From the NCBI GenBank assembly GCA_013154225.1, contig JAADCW010000115.1, positions 1 through 15,217 on the forward strand: 15,217 nucleotides of DNA, given 5' to 3'. Position 1 is the first letter of the stretch; each line of letters begins with the position of its first letter. This document shows, one piece after another, positions 6,081 to 14,299 of the stretch. The notes below the pieces were generated by a model. The model saw only the letters and a list, made by a program, of their open reading frames with translations, searched no databases and was not told the DNA's origin. A program made the translations under genes and the position numbers. The DNA comes from Chloroflexota bacterium. GTDB lineage: Bacteria > Chloroflexota > Anaerolineae > Anaerolineales > DRMV01.

Positions 6081-7691
6081 TCAGGCAAAACCCTGTCGGC
6101 GCCGTGTTTGCCGAATAAACGCCTCGATGGTCGGGGTAGGCACAGGCTGTTGCTGGCTCAGCACCAGATAACCCGGCGCCCAGAAGTCATCGGCCAGTGC
6201 TTCTTCCCGAAAACGCGGATAAGCGGCAAAAATGCGCTGAGAAGTATGTTTGCGCACAGCCCGCACAATTTCGGCCGGCGCATTTTCGGGAAGCACCTGC
6301 ACCACCCATTGCAAATAATTTGGCCGCACGGCCAGGTGCAAAAGCCGCCAACTGTGAGCAGTGGCAATGGTGGGCATCCAACGGCTGAGGTCGCGCGCCA
6401 GGTCGCCGGTCAAATGGTGATGCGGGAAACGAGGCACCAACACGCACGCGTAAGTCAGTTCAGCTCGGGCCAAGGTGGCAGGCGGCGGCAAAGGCGCCGA
6501 TGCGTCTTCAGCCACCTCGGGGGGCACATCGGTTTCCAGCGCGGCCATGAGTTCGGTGATGGTTACCGGCCGCGTGGGCGCGGTTGGTGAGACTTCCCCT
6601 TCCCCCTCAGGGGCAAAGAAACTGGGTTCGGACGTGGGAGGCACATCTTCGGGTTGAGGTGGTGGCACGTCGTCGAACAGCGGCTCCAACGCTTCAGGGG
6701 GAAGGTCTTCTTCCCAAGGGAGGGGCAAATCCTCTTCGGGAATCCAAGCATCTTCTTCCATTTCGCCTTCGTCCTCTTCCTCTGAAGCCTCAGGCTTTGC
6801 GGCCAACGCTTCTTCGGGGGCCGGAGGCAGTGCGTTTTCCCCAAAAGGTGGCGGTGGCAAAGGCGCTTCCTGAGTAAGCGAGCGCGCCAAACGAGTGGCT
6901 TGCTCTCGCATTTGGGTAAAGGGCACTTGCGCATCAAAGAGCAAGGCCAAAATCAAATGGGCTGTTACGCCAGTGGCATAAAGCAAAAAATCACGCTGAA
7001 CAGCCTCAAGGTGCAAAAAGCGGGCAAAATCCTGTCCGCCGTCTGCGTTCCAATGATGGGCCACAGTCTGGGCCAGTTCCTCGGCCGCGGGCTGGGGCAG
7101 AGCGCCAGCATAAGCCCACAGCCGCCCTTCCCGGGTCACCAGCGCCGCGGCTTGGGCCGCGGTTTCCAGGCTTAGGCGGGTCAAATGCTGGGCAGCCAGG
7201 TTGACATCGGCCAGCCAGGGCGGGTTGGGCGGCAAATCCGAGGAAGCAGATGCTTCCGATGCCTTTTCGTCGGTTTGTGCGTCTTGTGCGGCGATTTCAG
7301 CAGGCGATTCAGCCACGGTTTCCTGGTCGGCCGCTGGCTTTCCCGAACACAGCGTCTCTACCGAGGCAAGCAAATCGGGCAGGTAAAAGGGCTTGCCAAG
7401 CACCTGGTCGGCGGCCAGGGCCTCAATGGCCTGTTCATCCCAGCCCTCGGGCGGGAACACAATAACCTTGGCATCCGGCGCATACGCCCGCCATGCCGCA
7501 CACAGATCCGCGAGGCGCGCCGCGGGAACTGCATCGCCGTCAATGAGCAGCAACGCAGGGGCTGGCCCGGCTTGGGGTGGCTCGGTGTTCGCGGTAACCA
7601 CGGTCACCGTAAAGCCCTGTTCCTCCAACGATTGCTGGAGCAATTCCCCAAAGCCCGGCGCTGAAGTGATGACTACGGCGGCACGGGTCAT
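6081..7691 (-). CDS. Receiver-roadblock protein fused to an inactive IS200/Y1-transposase-like domain
   Basis: The 536-residue product has three regions. Residues 4-116 look like a response-regulator receiver: a LLLID strand with D51 at the phosphorylation position and GKPF with K100, but the acidic pair near the N-terminus is replaced by TSAPG, so phosphorylation is doubtful. Residues about 158-270 resemble a roadblock/LC7 domain (AAQAAALVTREG, then FLLYATGV). A Pro/Glu-rich acidic linker (275-400) follows. Residues about 409-530 resemble the Y1 transposase fold: a final ARPNYLQ-like strand region, AEIVRAVRKHTSQRIF, FWAPGYLV and IEAFIRQ. The HUH motif reads YLQ (459-461) and the tyrosine is F525, so it should not cut DNA. 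ATG 7691 is preferred over TTG 7697, and neither has a clear ribosome site. It is last in the six-gene operon. The role is probably regulatory. Confidence 0.78.
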   Translation of the reverse strand: MTRAAVVITSAPGFGELLQQSLEEQGFTVTVVTANTEPPQAGPAPALLLIDGDAVPAARLADLCAAWRAYAPDAKVIVFPPEGWDEQAIEALAADQVLGKPFYLPDLLASVETLCSGKPAADQETVAESPAEIAAQDAQTDEKASEASASSDLPPNPPWLADVNLAAQHLTRLSLETAAQAAALVTREGRLWAYAGALPQPAAEELAQTVAHHWNADGGQDFARFLHLEAVQRDFLLYATGVTAHLILALLFDAQVPFTQMREQATRLARSLTQEAPLPPPPFGENALPPAPEEALAAKPEASEEEDEGEMEEDAWIPEEDLPLPWEEDLPPEALEPLFDDVPPPQPEDVPPTSEPSFFAPEGEGEVSPTAPTRPVTITELMAALETDVPPEVAEDASAPLPPPATLARAELTYACVLVPRFPHHHLTGDLARDLSRWMPTIATAHSWRLLHLAVRPNYLQWVVQVLPENAPAEIVRAVRKHTSQRIFAAYPRFREEALADDFWAPGYLVLSQQQPVPTPTIEAFIRQTRRRQGFA

Positions 7692-7699
7692 GGGCAAAC

Positions 7700-7879
7700 T
7701 CAGCGCAGTTTGGCCATCAAATCTTGAAATTCACGCCATTCTTCTGCAAAAAAGTGCACGGTAACCGCGCCCAATTCCAAATGATAAGTTACTTCGCCAT
7801 CGGGCTCTTCGGCTTTCCACACAATGTAATTGCGGGTTTCGGCCAATACTTCGGTCTTGGGTTCAGGCGTTTCGCTCAT
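7700..7879 (-). CDS. Small conserved-looking protein of 59 residues, unknown function
   Basis: A complete frame from ATG (7877-7879) to TGA (7700-7702) encodes 59 residues starting MSETPEPKTEVLAETRNYIV and ending FQDLMAKLR. It has a strong ribosome site, GAGGAG (7885-7890), five bases before the ATG. It fills the space between two operon genes: 21 bases after the AI-2E protein stop and 8 bases before the ATG of the receiver-roadblock gene. Alternating short beta-type segments (NYIVWKAEE, EVTYHLELG, AVTVHFFAEE) and a helical end suggest a small folded cytoplasmic protein, with no membrane segment or cysteine. I do not recognise a family. Tight coupling suggests that it works with, or is co-regulated with, the receiver-roadblock protein. 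Confidence 0.85.
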   Translation of the reverse strand: MSETPEPKTEVLAETRNYIVWKAEEPDGEVTYHLELGAVTVHFFAEEWREFQDLMAKLR

Positions 7880-7900
7880 GGGATGCTCCTCAGCAAAAGG

Positions 7901-9154
7901 TTATTTTCCAGGATGTTCGGCCTGGGCACGGCGCCGGTTTAGCCAAGCCTCAAAACGTCGGCGCAACCACGTGGTGCCAGGGAAAGGTTGGGGCGGCGCC
8001 GAGTGCCAATCGGCCCACGGGTCTTGGTCAAACATCTTGCGGATAATGTAATGGCCAAACAAACGCAATGAGGCCAGGGTAGGTGCGGCAAACAACAGGC
8101 CCAAGATGCCCACCAGTTTTGCGCCAATGAGCGCGGTCAACAGCACCGCGGCCGGATGCACGCCCAGGGCCTCACCCAAAATCCGCGGCATGACAAAGTT
8201 GTCCAAAATGCTATCGCTCACAAACATGCCTGCCACGGCAAGCAAGGCCAATTCCCAGGGTTCCAGGCCCCAGGCCGGGTTAGGCTGGAAAATGGCAACC
8301 AGCGCGGTGATGGTGTAAAGCACTGCGGGGCCAATGTAAGGTACAAAGCGGGCAATGCCGGCCAACAAAGCCAGCACCAAGGCCATCCGCACGCCCAAAA
8401 TGCTCAACCACAACCACACCCAAATCATCGCAATGGTGGCCACGGTCAGTTGGCCGCGGAGAAAGGCGTTCCAAATGCGGGCCAGTTCGCGCCCCATGCG
8501 GCGCAAATCTTCTTGATAGCCAGGAATGCGGATGGTAATGACGTTGGACGAAACCTTGCCTGATTCCGAAAGCAAAAAGTAGGAAATCAGCCAGATAAAG
8601 GCCATCCAACCGAACAATTGTAACGTACTTGCCGCCAGGGTGCTGATGAGCGCGCCCACCTCGCCCAACAACGGCTGAAGCGCGGCCAGCAGTTGCTGGG
8701 TAAACGCGTTCATGTCGTATTGGCGCAGATCCAGCACCCAGGGGCCAAAATGATAGGTTTGGGTAGAAAGGCGTTGGAGCCACGTGGGCAAATCATAAAG
8801 CAGGAAGTCTTGCACTACCCCATACAGCCCTTGAGTCTGCTGAATGAGCGCCAGACCGCCGATGGTAAGCAAAGCAATGACCGCGGCGGCCAACAGCAAA
8901 TACACCACTGTCACAGCCGCGCGCCAGGAAAGGGGCGTATAGCGCTCCAGCGCGGCCGCGATGGGATGCATCAGATAGGCCAAAATCAGGGCTAAAATCA
9001 GCGGGCCAATGAAATCCCGAAACGCCACCAAAAGCGCCACAAACAAAGCCACCAGGGTCACGCCAACCACAATTTTGGTCGGTGTGCTCCACGGGGGCGA
9101 AGTGGAAGTGCTTTCCGGTGGCACTTCGGGGGAAGCAGGGGTGGGTGTATCCAC
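7901..9154 (-). CDS. AI-2E family membrane protein, copy 1
   Basis: The 417-residue product is a polytopic membrane protein of the AI-2E transporter family (formerly UPF0118, the PerM/YhhT group). A Pro/Ser/Thr-rich tail (1-25) precedes paired helices (about 27-66) and a third (about 78-103). A mostly soluble stretch follows, then the C-terminal helices with the family features YIGPAVLYTI, LGVHPAAVLLT and APTLASLRL. Family members have been linked to export of autoinducer-2 or to ion/proton transport, so the substrate is open. The start is GTG (9152-9154), supported by GGAG six bases upstream and by the start lying 12 bases after the stop of copy 2. The Arg-rich C-terminus ends AEHPGK. It is a clear paralogue of the next gene upstream. 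Confidence 0.92.
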   Translation of the reverse strand: MDTPTPASPEVPPESTSTSPPWSTPTKIVVGVTLVALFVALLVAFRDFIGPLILALILAYLMHPIAAALERYTPLSWRAAVTVVYLLLAAAVIALLTIGGLALIQQTQGLYGVVQDFLLYDLPTWLQRLSTQTYHFGPWVLDLRQYDMNAFTQQLLAALQPLLGEVGALISTLAASTLQLFGWMAFIWLISYFLLSESGKVSSNVITIRIPGYQEDLRRMGRELARIWNAFLRGQLTVATIAMIWVWLWLSILGVRMALVLALLAGIARFVPYIGPAVLYTITALVAIFQPNPAWGLEPWELALLAVAGMFVSDSILDNFVMPRILGEALGVHPAAVLLTALIGAKLVGILGLLFAAPTLASLRLFGHYIIRKMFDQDPWADWHSAPPQPFPGTTWLRRRFEAWLNRRRAQAEHPGK

Positions 9155-9166
9155 AAGTCACTCCGT

Positions 9167-10378
9167 TTAGCCGCGATCGTTGCGGAACTTCAAGCGGTTC
9201 AGCATCCGCCGCCAGGCCGCGGGTGGCTTTTGCCACCAACGCGGGTCTGGGGCAGGCAAAGGCTCGGAAATGGGCTGCGGGAAGGGGTCAGTATCCACCA
9301 AATTGGCATAAATGTAGCGCCCCAACACCCGCAGCGAAGCAATCGTCGGTGCGGCCAGGGCAATCCCCAGCACGCCGCCCATCAGCGCGCCGCCCACAAT
9401 GCCCAAAATCACTACCAGGGGATGCAAATGCATTCGGCGGCCAATGATGCGCGGGATAAGGTAATTGGTATCCAGTTGGTCAAAGAGCACGTGCAGGCCA
9501 ATCACCAACAGCGCAAAAGCCCAATTGGGCATGGGCCACCATGTGGAACCCAAGAAAAAAGCCAGCGTGGCCGCAATGCTCAGCCAAATGCCGTGCCCAA
9601 TGCTAGGGAGAAACTCCAAAACACCGGCCAACAGCCCCATAGGCAAGGCCCCAGGCAGGCCAATAATAAAGGCCACAGTGGTAATGATAACAGTGACTAC
9701 ACTGGCCAACACCACCTGCCCGCGGAAAAAGGATGACCACACAGCCCCAATTTCATCGCGCAGCATGATGTAGTCTGCTCGATAGGCCGGCGGGGCAAGC
9801 CCTTCCAGATAAGCCCGCAGTTGGGGACCATCTTTGACCAAGTAGAAGGAAATCACCAACACAAAACTCACCCAAGCCAAGGTGGTGAGCACGCCCATCG
9901 CCACCGTAATGCCCTGCCCCAAAATCAGGCTTACTGTGCTCCGAAGCGCGCCTTCGACTTGGGTGGCGAGCAAAGTGTTGTTGATCGGATGCCCCAAAAT
10001 CACCAAAGGCCGATCAAGCCATTGAGAGCCTTGCTCAATCAACTGCTGAAGGTTGAGGTTAAGGGTGGTTACCTGATCTACCAACAGGGGCACAACCACG
10101 GCAAACAAAGCCGCGACCAGCAAAATCAAGGTGAGGTAAGTCAGTGCAGTGGCCCATCCTCGGCCCAAGCCCGTATGCCGCTGTAGCCACTCCACCACCG
10201 GCGAAAGCACATAAGCCAGCACCACGGCCAAAATCAGCGGGGGAATGACTTCGCTAAACCGAAAAACCAAATAAACCCCAAAAGCCAGCAAAACCATGCT
10301 GACCGTCCACTTGGTTTGGGGGCTCCAAGACCGTCGAATTGGCTGCGTCTCAACCGAGGCATAACTTTTTCTATGCAT
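9167..10378 (-). CDS. AI-2E family membrane protein, copy 2
   Basis: The 403-residue product belongs to the same AI-2E family as its downstream neighbour and shares its layout. A basic N-terminus (MHRKSYASVE) is followed by helices at about 28-65 and 78-105, then a soluble middle region, and then the C-terminal membrane part with FLPSIGHGIW, LHPLVVILG and APTIASLRVLGRYI. Aligned endings such as DPF/DPW and W/LRRR-type tails support an old tandem duplication, although the sequences differ widely. The ATG start (10378) lies 15 bases after the exoribonuclease stop and has only a weak GAGAG ribosome site. The transported compound cannot be told from the sequence. Confidence 0.92.
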   Translation of the reverse strand: MHRKSYASVETQPIRRSWSPQTKWTVSMVLLAFGVYLVFRFSEVIPPLILAVVLAYVLSPVVEWLQRHTGLGRGWATALTYLTLILLVAALFAVVVPLLVDQVTTLNLNLQQLIEQGSQWLDRPLVILGHPINNTLLATQVEGALRSTVSLILGQGITVAMGVLTTLAWVSFVLVISFYLVKDGPQLRAYLEGLAPPAYRADYIMLRDEIGAVWSSFFRGQVVLASVVTVIITTVAFIIGLPGALPMGLLAGVLEFLPSIGHGIWLSIAATLAFFLGSTWWPMPNWAFALLVIGLHVLFDQLDTNYLIPRIIGRRMHLHPLVVILGIVGGALMGGVLGIALAAPTIASLRVLGRYIYANLVDTDPFPQPISEPLPAPDPRWWQKPPAAWRRMLNRLKFRNDRG

Positions 10379-10393
10379 GGAACAACACTCTCA

Positions 10394-11398
10394 CTAACGC
10401 TGTTGGCTTTCTTCATCCACATTGAGGTCGGTCTCACCAGCATACAAGCGGCGTTCCAGCAAGCGGTCGTAGGGCGTCCACGTTTCACCAACCTCACGCT
10501 GTTGAAGCAACAACCAAAAACGATTGATTTGGGCGCTCAAATCATCAATTTTTGCCAAGGCAATGGCTTCCAGCGTTTGCGGGCGACGAGGAGAACCCCA
10601 TTCATAGCGACTGTGATGGGCCAGAAGCATATGCCGCACCCGTAAAGCCAACGCCGCGGGGAAATCAGGAAGCGCGGCAATGGCCTGGGCGACCATCTCA
10701 TCCCCTAACACGATGTGGCCTATCAGGCGGCCTTCGTCTGTGTAGTCAATATCCAGCTCCCACCGAATTTCTCTTACCTTGCCTACGTCGTGCAACAAAA
10801 TACCCGTGATGAGCAAATCAGCATCCAACTGCGGATAAATAGCCACCACCCGGTCAGCCAAAGCAAGCATCTCGGTCAGATGCTCCAACAAACCGCTCAA
10901 ATAGGCGTGATGCACTTTGCGACCAGCCGGCGCCCATCGCAGGGCATCCAGAAACGCCTCATCGCCATAGAAAGAGGCCACCAAGGCACGCAAATGCGGG
11001 TTCTGAATACGCTCGGCCGCATCCAGCACCTCGGCAAGCATTTCCTCAGGGTCGCGCGCGGAAGCAGGCAGCATATCACGCCAATCGTATTCCTGCTCGC
11101 GAGCAGGGCGAATGCGCAAAACCCGAATCTGAAGCCTATCTTGAAAGGTCTCGGCCTCACCCTGGATTTTGACCACCATCCCTTCCGCGACTTGCTCGGC
11201 CACGGTTTCCGCGTCTTCCCACACCCGCGCGACGCGCTGGCCGCTGCGGTCACCCAAAATCAGGGTGAGATAACGGCCGCGCGCGGGGTCACGGAAGGGC
11301 TCCAGTTGTTTTCGGTGGATCACATAAAAGCCAATGAAGCCCTCGCCGGGCGTGAGTTCACGCAGGAAGGGTCCCTTTTGAGGATGGAAGGCTTCCAT
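10394..11398 (-). CDS. yhaM: YhaM-like 3'-5' exoribonuclease, OB-fold plus HD domain
   Basis: The 334-residue product matches the layout of Bacillus YhaM (about 314 residues), a metal-dependent 3'-5' exonuclease of RNA and single-stranded DNA. An OB-fold nucleic-acid-binding domain (about 10-98) carries YLTLILGDRSGQ. The HD phosphohydrolase domain (about 160-300) shows KVHHAYLSGLLEH (H163, H164, H173), LLHDVGK (H203, D204), GHI (H228), the pair H261-H262, GSPRRPQTLEA and IDDL (D285). It probably acts in the cytoplasm in RNA turnover or DNA processing. The ATG lies 7 bases after the TPR gene stop, with no recognisable ribosome site, so translation may be coupled. The charged tail after about residue 315 has no visible motif. 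Confidence 0.9.
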   Translation of the reverse strand: MEAFHPQKGPFLRELTPGEGFIGFYVIHRKQLEPFRDPARGRYLTLILGDRSGQRVARVWEDAETVAEQVAEGMVVKIQGEAETFQDRLQIRVLRIRPAREQEYDWRDMLPASARDPEEMLAEVLDAAERIQNPHLRALVASFYGDEAFLDALRWAPAGRKVHHAYLSGLLEHLTEMLALADRVVAIYPQLDADLLITGILLHDVGKVREIRWELDIDYTDEGRLIGHIVLGDEMVAQAIAALPDFPAALALRVRHMLLAHHSRYEWGSPRRPQTLEAIALAKIDDLSAQINRFWLLLQQREVGETWTPYDRLLERRLYAGETDLNVDEESQQR

Positions 11399-11405
11399 AT
11401 TGGAG

Positions 11406-13178
11406 TTAGGGGGTTGGTGTAGGCGTTGCTGTTGCCGCCGAGGTCGGCGTCAGGGTGGGCACAGGCGACGGGGTGGGGGTCCATAATTGGCTCAGGGCTT
11501 CCTGTGCCTCTTCGCGCCATGCGTCGGGCACCATATCTTCAGGCGCATCCAACACCCGTTGCCAATCGCTGACTGCGGCATCCAAAACGTTCAACGCCAT
11601 CAGCACTTTTGCCCGCCAGTAGTAAAAAGTGTACCACTGTTCATCGCCCTTCAACAACGGCTCGGCCTCTTTCAACTGGCGGAAAGCATTGCCAGCTTCA
11701 TCGTTGGCCAAAAGGGCTTCGACCAAAGCCATCCGTAGGTCAAAATCATGCGGGCGAATGCGCACAGCCGTTTCCAGCGTGTCCACCGCGTCTTGGGGCT
11801 GCCCCAAAGCCAGGTAGATTTTGGCCAACAGCTTGCGTGCTTCGCCATTGTAAGGCGAAAGGTCAACCCATTTTTCTGCGGCCACACGTGCGGCTTGATA
11901 ATCCTTTTGCTGGAAATAGGCCTGAGCCAGCAAACCATAGGCCTCGGGGTCGTTGGGGGCATAGGTCAAATAGGTACGGAAATACAAAATAGCATCATCC
12001 ACCTGCCCCAACGCCAACGATGTCTGCCCCAGCACTTTGTAGGCCGGCAACAGCGTCAAATCCAAATCGTGGGCTTTTTTGGCTTCCTCGTGGGCCTTCT
12101 CAGGCTCATCCAGGGCCAGGTAGGCCTGGGCACGATACAAATGCACCAAGGGCGAATCCGGGTAAATGCGGGCTGCCTCATCCAAATCGGCCAGGGCATC
12201 TTCGGGTTTGCCGTGGTCCAACTCGTATCGCGCGCGCACCAGATAGGCCTGCCCGTAATTGGGATCGTTGGCAATGGCCTCAGAAAGCAGTTTCAACGCA
12301 TCGCGCTGTTGGTCTTCGTGTAACAAGACCTGTGCCAAACCCACCTGAGCAGGGGCAAAATGGGGGTCAATCTTCAAGGCCTTGCGATACGCGTTGGCCG
12401 CATCTTGCCAGCGGTTGAGGTGGGTATAAGCCTCGCCCAAATAGAAGAAAATATCCGGCGAAGCGTTGTTTTCAGCCTCGGCAGTTTGCTGGAAGTAGCG
12501 CACAGCATCTTGCCAGCGGCCCTCGTCCATCGCCCGCAGGCCCAACCGGAAGGCCTCGATGAGGTGCGGCGTGCTCACGGCCAAAGGCGTGGGCGTATAA
12601 GTTGCCGGGAGCAGCAATGCCAAAGGCGTAGGTTGCCCTAACGTCAGCGGGTTGACCGGGGTTGGCGTGCCACTGGGCACAGGGGTGGGCGTGCGCGTGG
12701 TGTTGACCAGCAACTGCGGGGTAGGCAAATTGACCGGCCGTAGGCGCTGCCACGTGCCCCACGCGCCCCATGAAAGCGCCATCAGCAAAAACAGTGCCAC
12801 CACACCCAACACCACCCGCCGCGGCAAGCGCAGCCCAGCCGAGGCCGTTTCGTCTTCGACTTTGGGCGGCTTGAAGTGGGCTTCCCACGCCCGTGGCTTG
12901 GGCACCCGTACAGGCTGCACTTCTTCGGCTGGGGCAAAATCGCCCAAAAGCAACATCCCCCGCCGCGCAGGCTCATACGACGGGTCAGCAGCCAATGCCT
13001 TTTGCAGGCAATAACGCCGCTCTTTCGGTGTATCAACCGCGGCGCTCATCCAAACCCAATATTCGGGATTGTTGGGCGCGACGCGTAGCAAACGGGTGAT
13101 AATATCCCGCGCTTTGGCGGTTTCCCCGCGAGCAATGGCTTCGATGGCTTCCTGGAGCATGGCGTCTTGGTCGGGCAT
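11406..13178 (-). CDS. Single-pass membrane TPR-repeat protein
   Basis: The 590-residue product has an N-terminal cytoplasmic segment with two TPR-like helices (about 5-70, including PNNPEYWVWMSA), a basic stretch and one membrane helix (about 121-142). A Thr/Pro-rich linker (152-204) is followed by roughly nine TPR units (about 205-560, for example RWQDAVRYFQ, RWQDAANAYRKALKIDP and GQPQDAVDTLETAVRIRP), and a Thr-Pro tail closes the chain. The large TPR part is predicted to lie outside the cytoplasmic membrane, acting as a scaffold for protein contacts, but partners are unknown. The frame is open 15 codons further upstream. I chose ATG 13178 because GGAGG lies four bases before it and a promoter fits directly upstream. 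It is the first gene of the operon. Confidence 0.88.
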   Translation of the reverse strand: MPDQDAMLQEAIEAIARGETAKARDIITRLLRVAPNNPEYWVWMSAAVDTPKERRYCLQKALAADPSYEPARRGMLLLGDFAPAEEVQPVRVPKPRAWEAHFKPPKVEDETASAGLRLPRRVVLGVVALFLLMALSWGAWGTWQRLRPVNLPTPQLLVNTTRTPTPVPSGTPTPVNPLTLGQPTPLALLLPATYTPTPLAVSTPHLIEAFRLGLRAMDEGRWQDAVRYFQQTAEAENNASPDIFFYLGEAYTHLNRWQDAANAYRKALKIDPHFAPAQVGLAQVLLHEDQQRDALKLLSEAIANDPNYGQAYLVRARYELDHGKPEDALADLDEAARIYPDSPLVHLYRAQAYLALDEPEKAHEEAKKAHDLDLTLLPAYKVLGQTSLALGQVDDAILYFRTYLTYAPNDPEAYGLLAQAYFQQKDYQAARVAAEKWVDLSPYNGEARKLLAKIYLALGQPQDAVDTLETAVRIRPHDFDLRMALVEALLANDEAGNAFRQLKEAEPLLKGDEQWYTFYYWRAKVLMALNVLDAAVSDWQRVLDAPEDMVPDAWREEAQEALSQLWTPTPSPVPTLTPTSAATATPTPTP

Positions 13179-13194
13179 ACTTCCTCCACAAAAG

Positions 13195-13223
13195 AGTTTA
13201 GCATACCCTGCGCCCAAGAGCAA
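13195..13223 (-). promoter_or_regulatory. Promoter of the TPR-AI-2E-receiver operon
   Basis: On the minus strand TTGCTC (13218-13223) and TAAACT (13195-13200) are 17 bases apart, with a TGC before the -10 box as in extended -10 promoters. Transcription would start near 13188, giving a leader of about ten bases that is almost filled by the GGAGG ribosome site. Confidence 0.65.
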
Positions 13224-13248
13224 GCCAAGAGCGCCGATTTCTCAAGGC

Positions 13249-13257
13249 TGGTATAAT
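13249..13257 (+). promoter_or_regulatory. Extended -10 promoter of the LysM lipoprotein gene
   Basis: TGG followed by a perfect TATAAT (13252-13257) forms an extended -10 element, and no good -35 box is visible. The start point expected about seven bases downstream coincides with the ATG at 13264, which predicts a leaderless mRNA. No ribosome site exists between the box and the ATG. Confidence 0.7.
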
Positions 13258-13263
13258 GCCCCC

Positions 13264-14235
13264 ATGTTCAGGAAATGGCTTCTTGGCTTGGCTTTGGTGC
13301 TGTTCGCAGGATGCAGCGCGACACCCCAGGCCACCCCTACACCGCGGCCTTCCCCCACCACGGGATGGACGCCGCTTCCTTATATCAGCCCCACCCCCTC
13401 CCCCACATCTACCCCGGCGCCGCTCACCGCGCCCACAGCCGCGCTTCCCAGCCCCACGCCGTTCACCTACACCGTGGTCGAAGGCGACACCATGCTGGGC
13501 ATTGCCCTGCGTTTTGGCGTTTCGCTGGAAGCCCTCCAGGAAGCCAACCCCGGCGTCAATCCAGTGGCCATGTCGGTGGGCACGACCCTTATCATTCCCC
13601 TCAACCCCGACAACCCAGCCGCGCTCCCCAGCCCCACGCCCCTGCCCTTGCAAACCGGACAGCCGTTTTGCGAGCCCGCGGTGGATGGCAGTGTGGTGTG
13701 CCTGGTCACCGTGACCAACGACACCAACCAGGCCGTGGAAGCCGTGGCCGCGCTGTTGGTCCTCAACAATGGGCAACAGCAGGTGGCCGAAGCCCTGATC
13801 AACCGCCTGCCTGCAGGGCAAAGCACAGCCTTGGTTGCACGCTTTGCGCCACCCGCGCCTGCACAGCCCACGGCCCGCGTGCAGGTCCTGCGAGCGCTTC
13901 CTTTGACCCCTGAGCAAGAATCCCAGCGCTATTTGCCCCTCGAAATCACCCAATCGGAAACCACCATTGCCGAAAGCGGCCGCTCGGCAAGCATTCAGGG
14001 GGAACTCACCTTTGCCAAAAAAGTTGCCGCGCCCAAGGCTGAGGTTTGGGTGGTTGCAACAGCCTACGACGCCCAAGGGCGGCCTGTGGGTGTGCGCCGT
14101 TGGGAAACCCTCACCGCGCCCCAGCCTGATAAGCCCCTAGCCTTTTCGCTCACTGTTTACAGCATTGGCCCCAGCATCGCCCGCGTCGAAATTCTGGCCG
14201 AGGCCCATCCGCCCGCAGCCACACCCACGCCTTGA
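13264..14235 (+). CDS. LysM-domain lipoprotein
   Basis: The 323-residue product starts with a lipoprotein signal: basic MFRK, a hydrophobic core and the lipobox FAGC with C17, so it should be lipid-anchored outside the membrane. A Thr/Pro-rich linker (20-66) leads to one LysM domain (about 67-113: YTVVEGDTMLGIALRFGVS to GTTLIIPL), which binds peptidoglycan or related glycans. A second Pro-rich stretch is followed by a beta-rich domain (about 134-310) with C136 and C146 near its start, resembling an Ig-like or FxLYD-type fold, and a Thr-Pro end. The frame is open 65 codons upstream, but that part overlaps the divergent TPR gene and its promoter, and the signal peptide begins exactly at 13264. 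It stands alone and is probably a cell-envelope protein. Confidence 0.9.
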   Translation: MFRKWLLGLALVLFAGCSATPQATPTPRPSPTTGWTPLPYISPTPSPTSTPAPLTAPTAALPSPTPFTYTVVEGDTMLGIALRFGVSLEALQEANPGVNPVAMSVGTTLIIPLNPDNPAALPSPTPLPLQTGQPFCEPAVDGSVVCLVTVTNDTNQAVEAVAALLVLNNGQQQVAEALINRLPAGQSTALVARFAPPAPAQPTARVQVLRALPLTPEQESQRYLPLEITQSETTIAESGRSASIQGELTFAKKVAAPKAEVWVVATAYDAQGRPVGVRRWETLTAPQPDKPLAFSLTVYSIGPSIARVEILAEAHPPAATPTP

Positions 14236-14299
14236 ACTGTCTTCTGTCTTCCAGCCAAAACACGGCCAGAGATTCGGCCCAAAACTGAGGCTTCCCAAA

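Noticed and set aside
6081..6500. Fragment of an insertion sequence, because of transposase similarity
   Set aside because: The transposase-like part is in frame with the receiver and roadblock domains, has lost its catalytic residues and shows no IS end structures, so it is a protein domain rather than a mobile element.
13198..14076. Minus-strand open frame of 292 codons over the LysM gene
   Set aside because: Antisense shadow: Gly/Arg-rich product, while the opposite strand encodes a lipoprotein with a clear signal and LysM domain.
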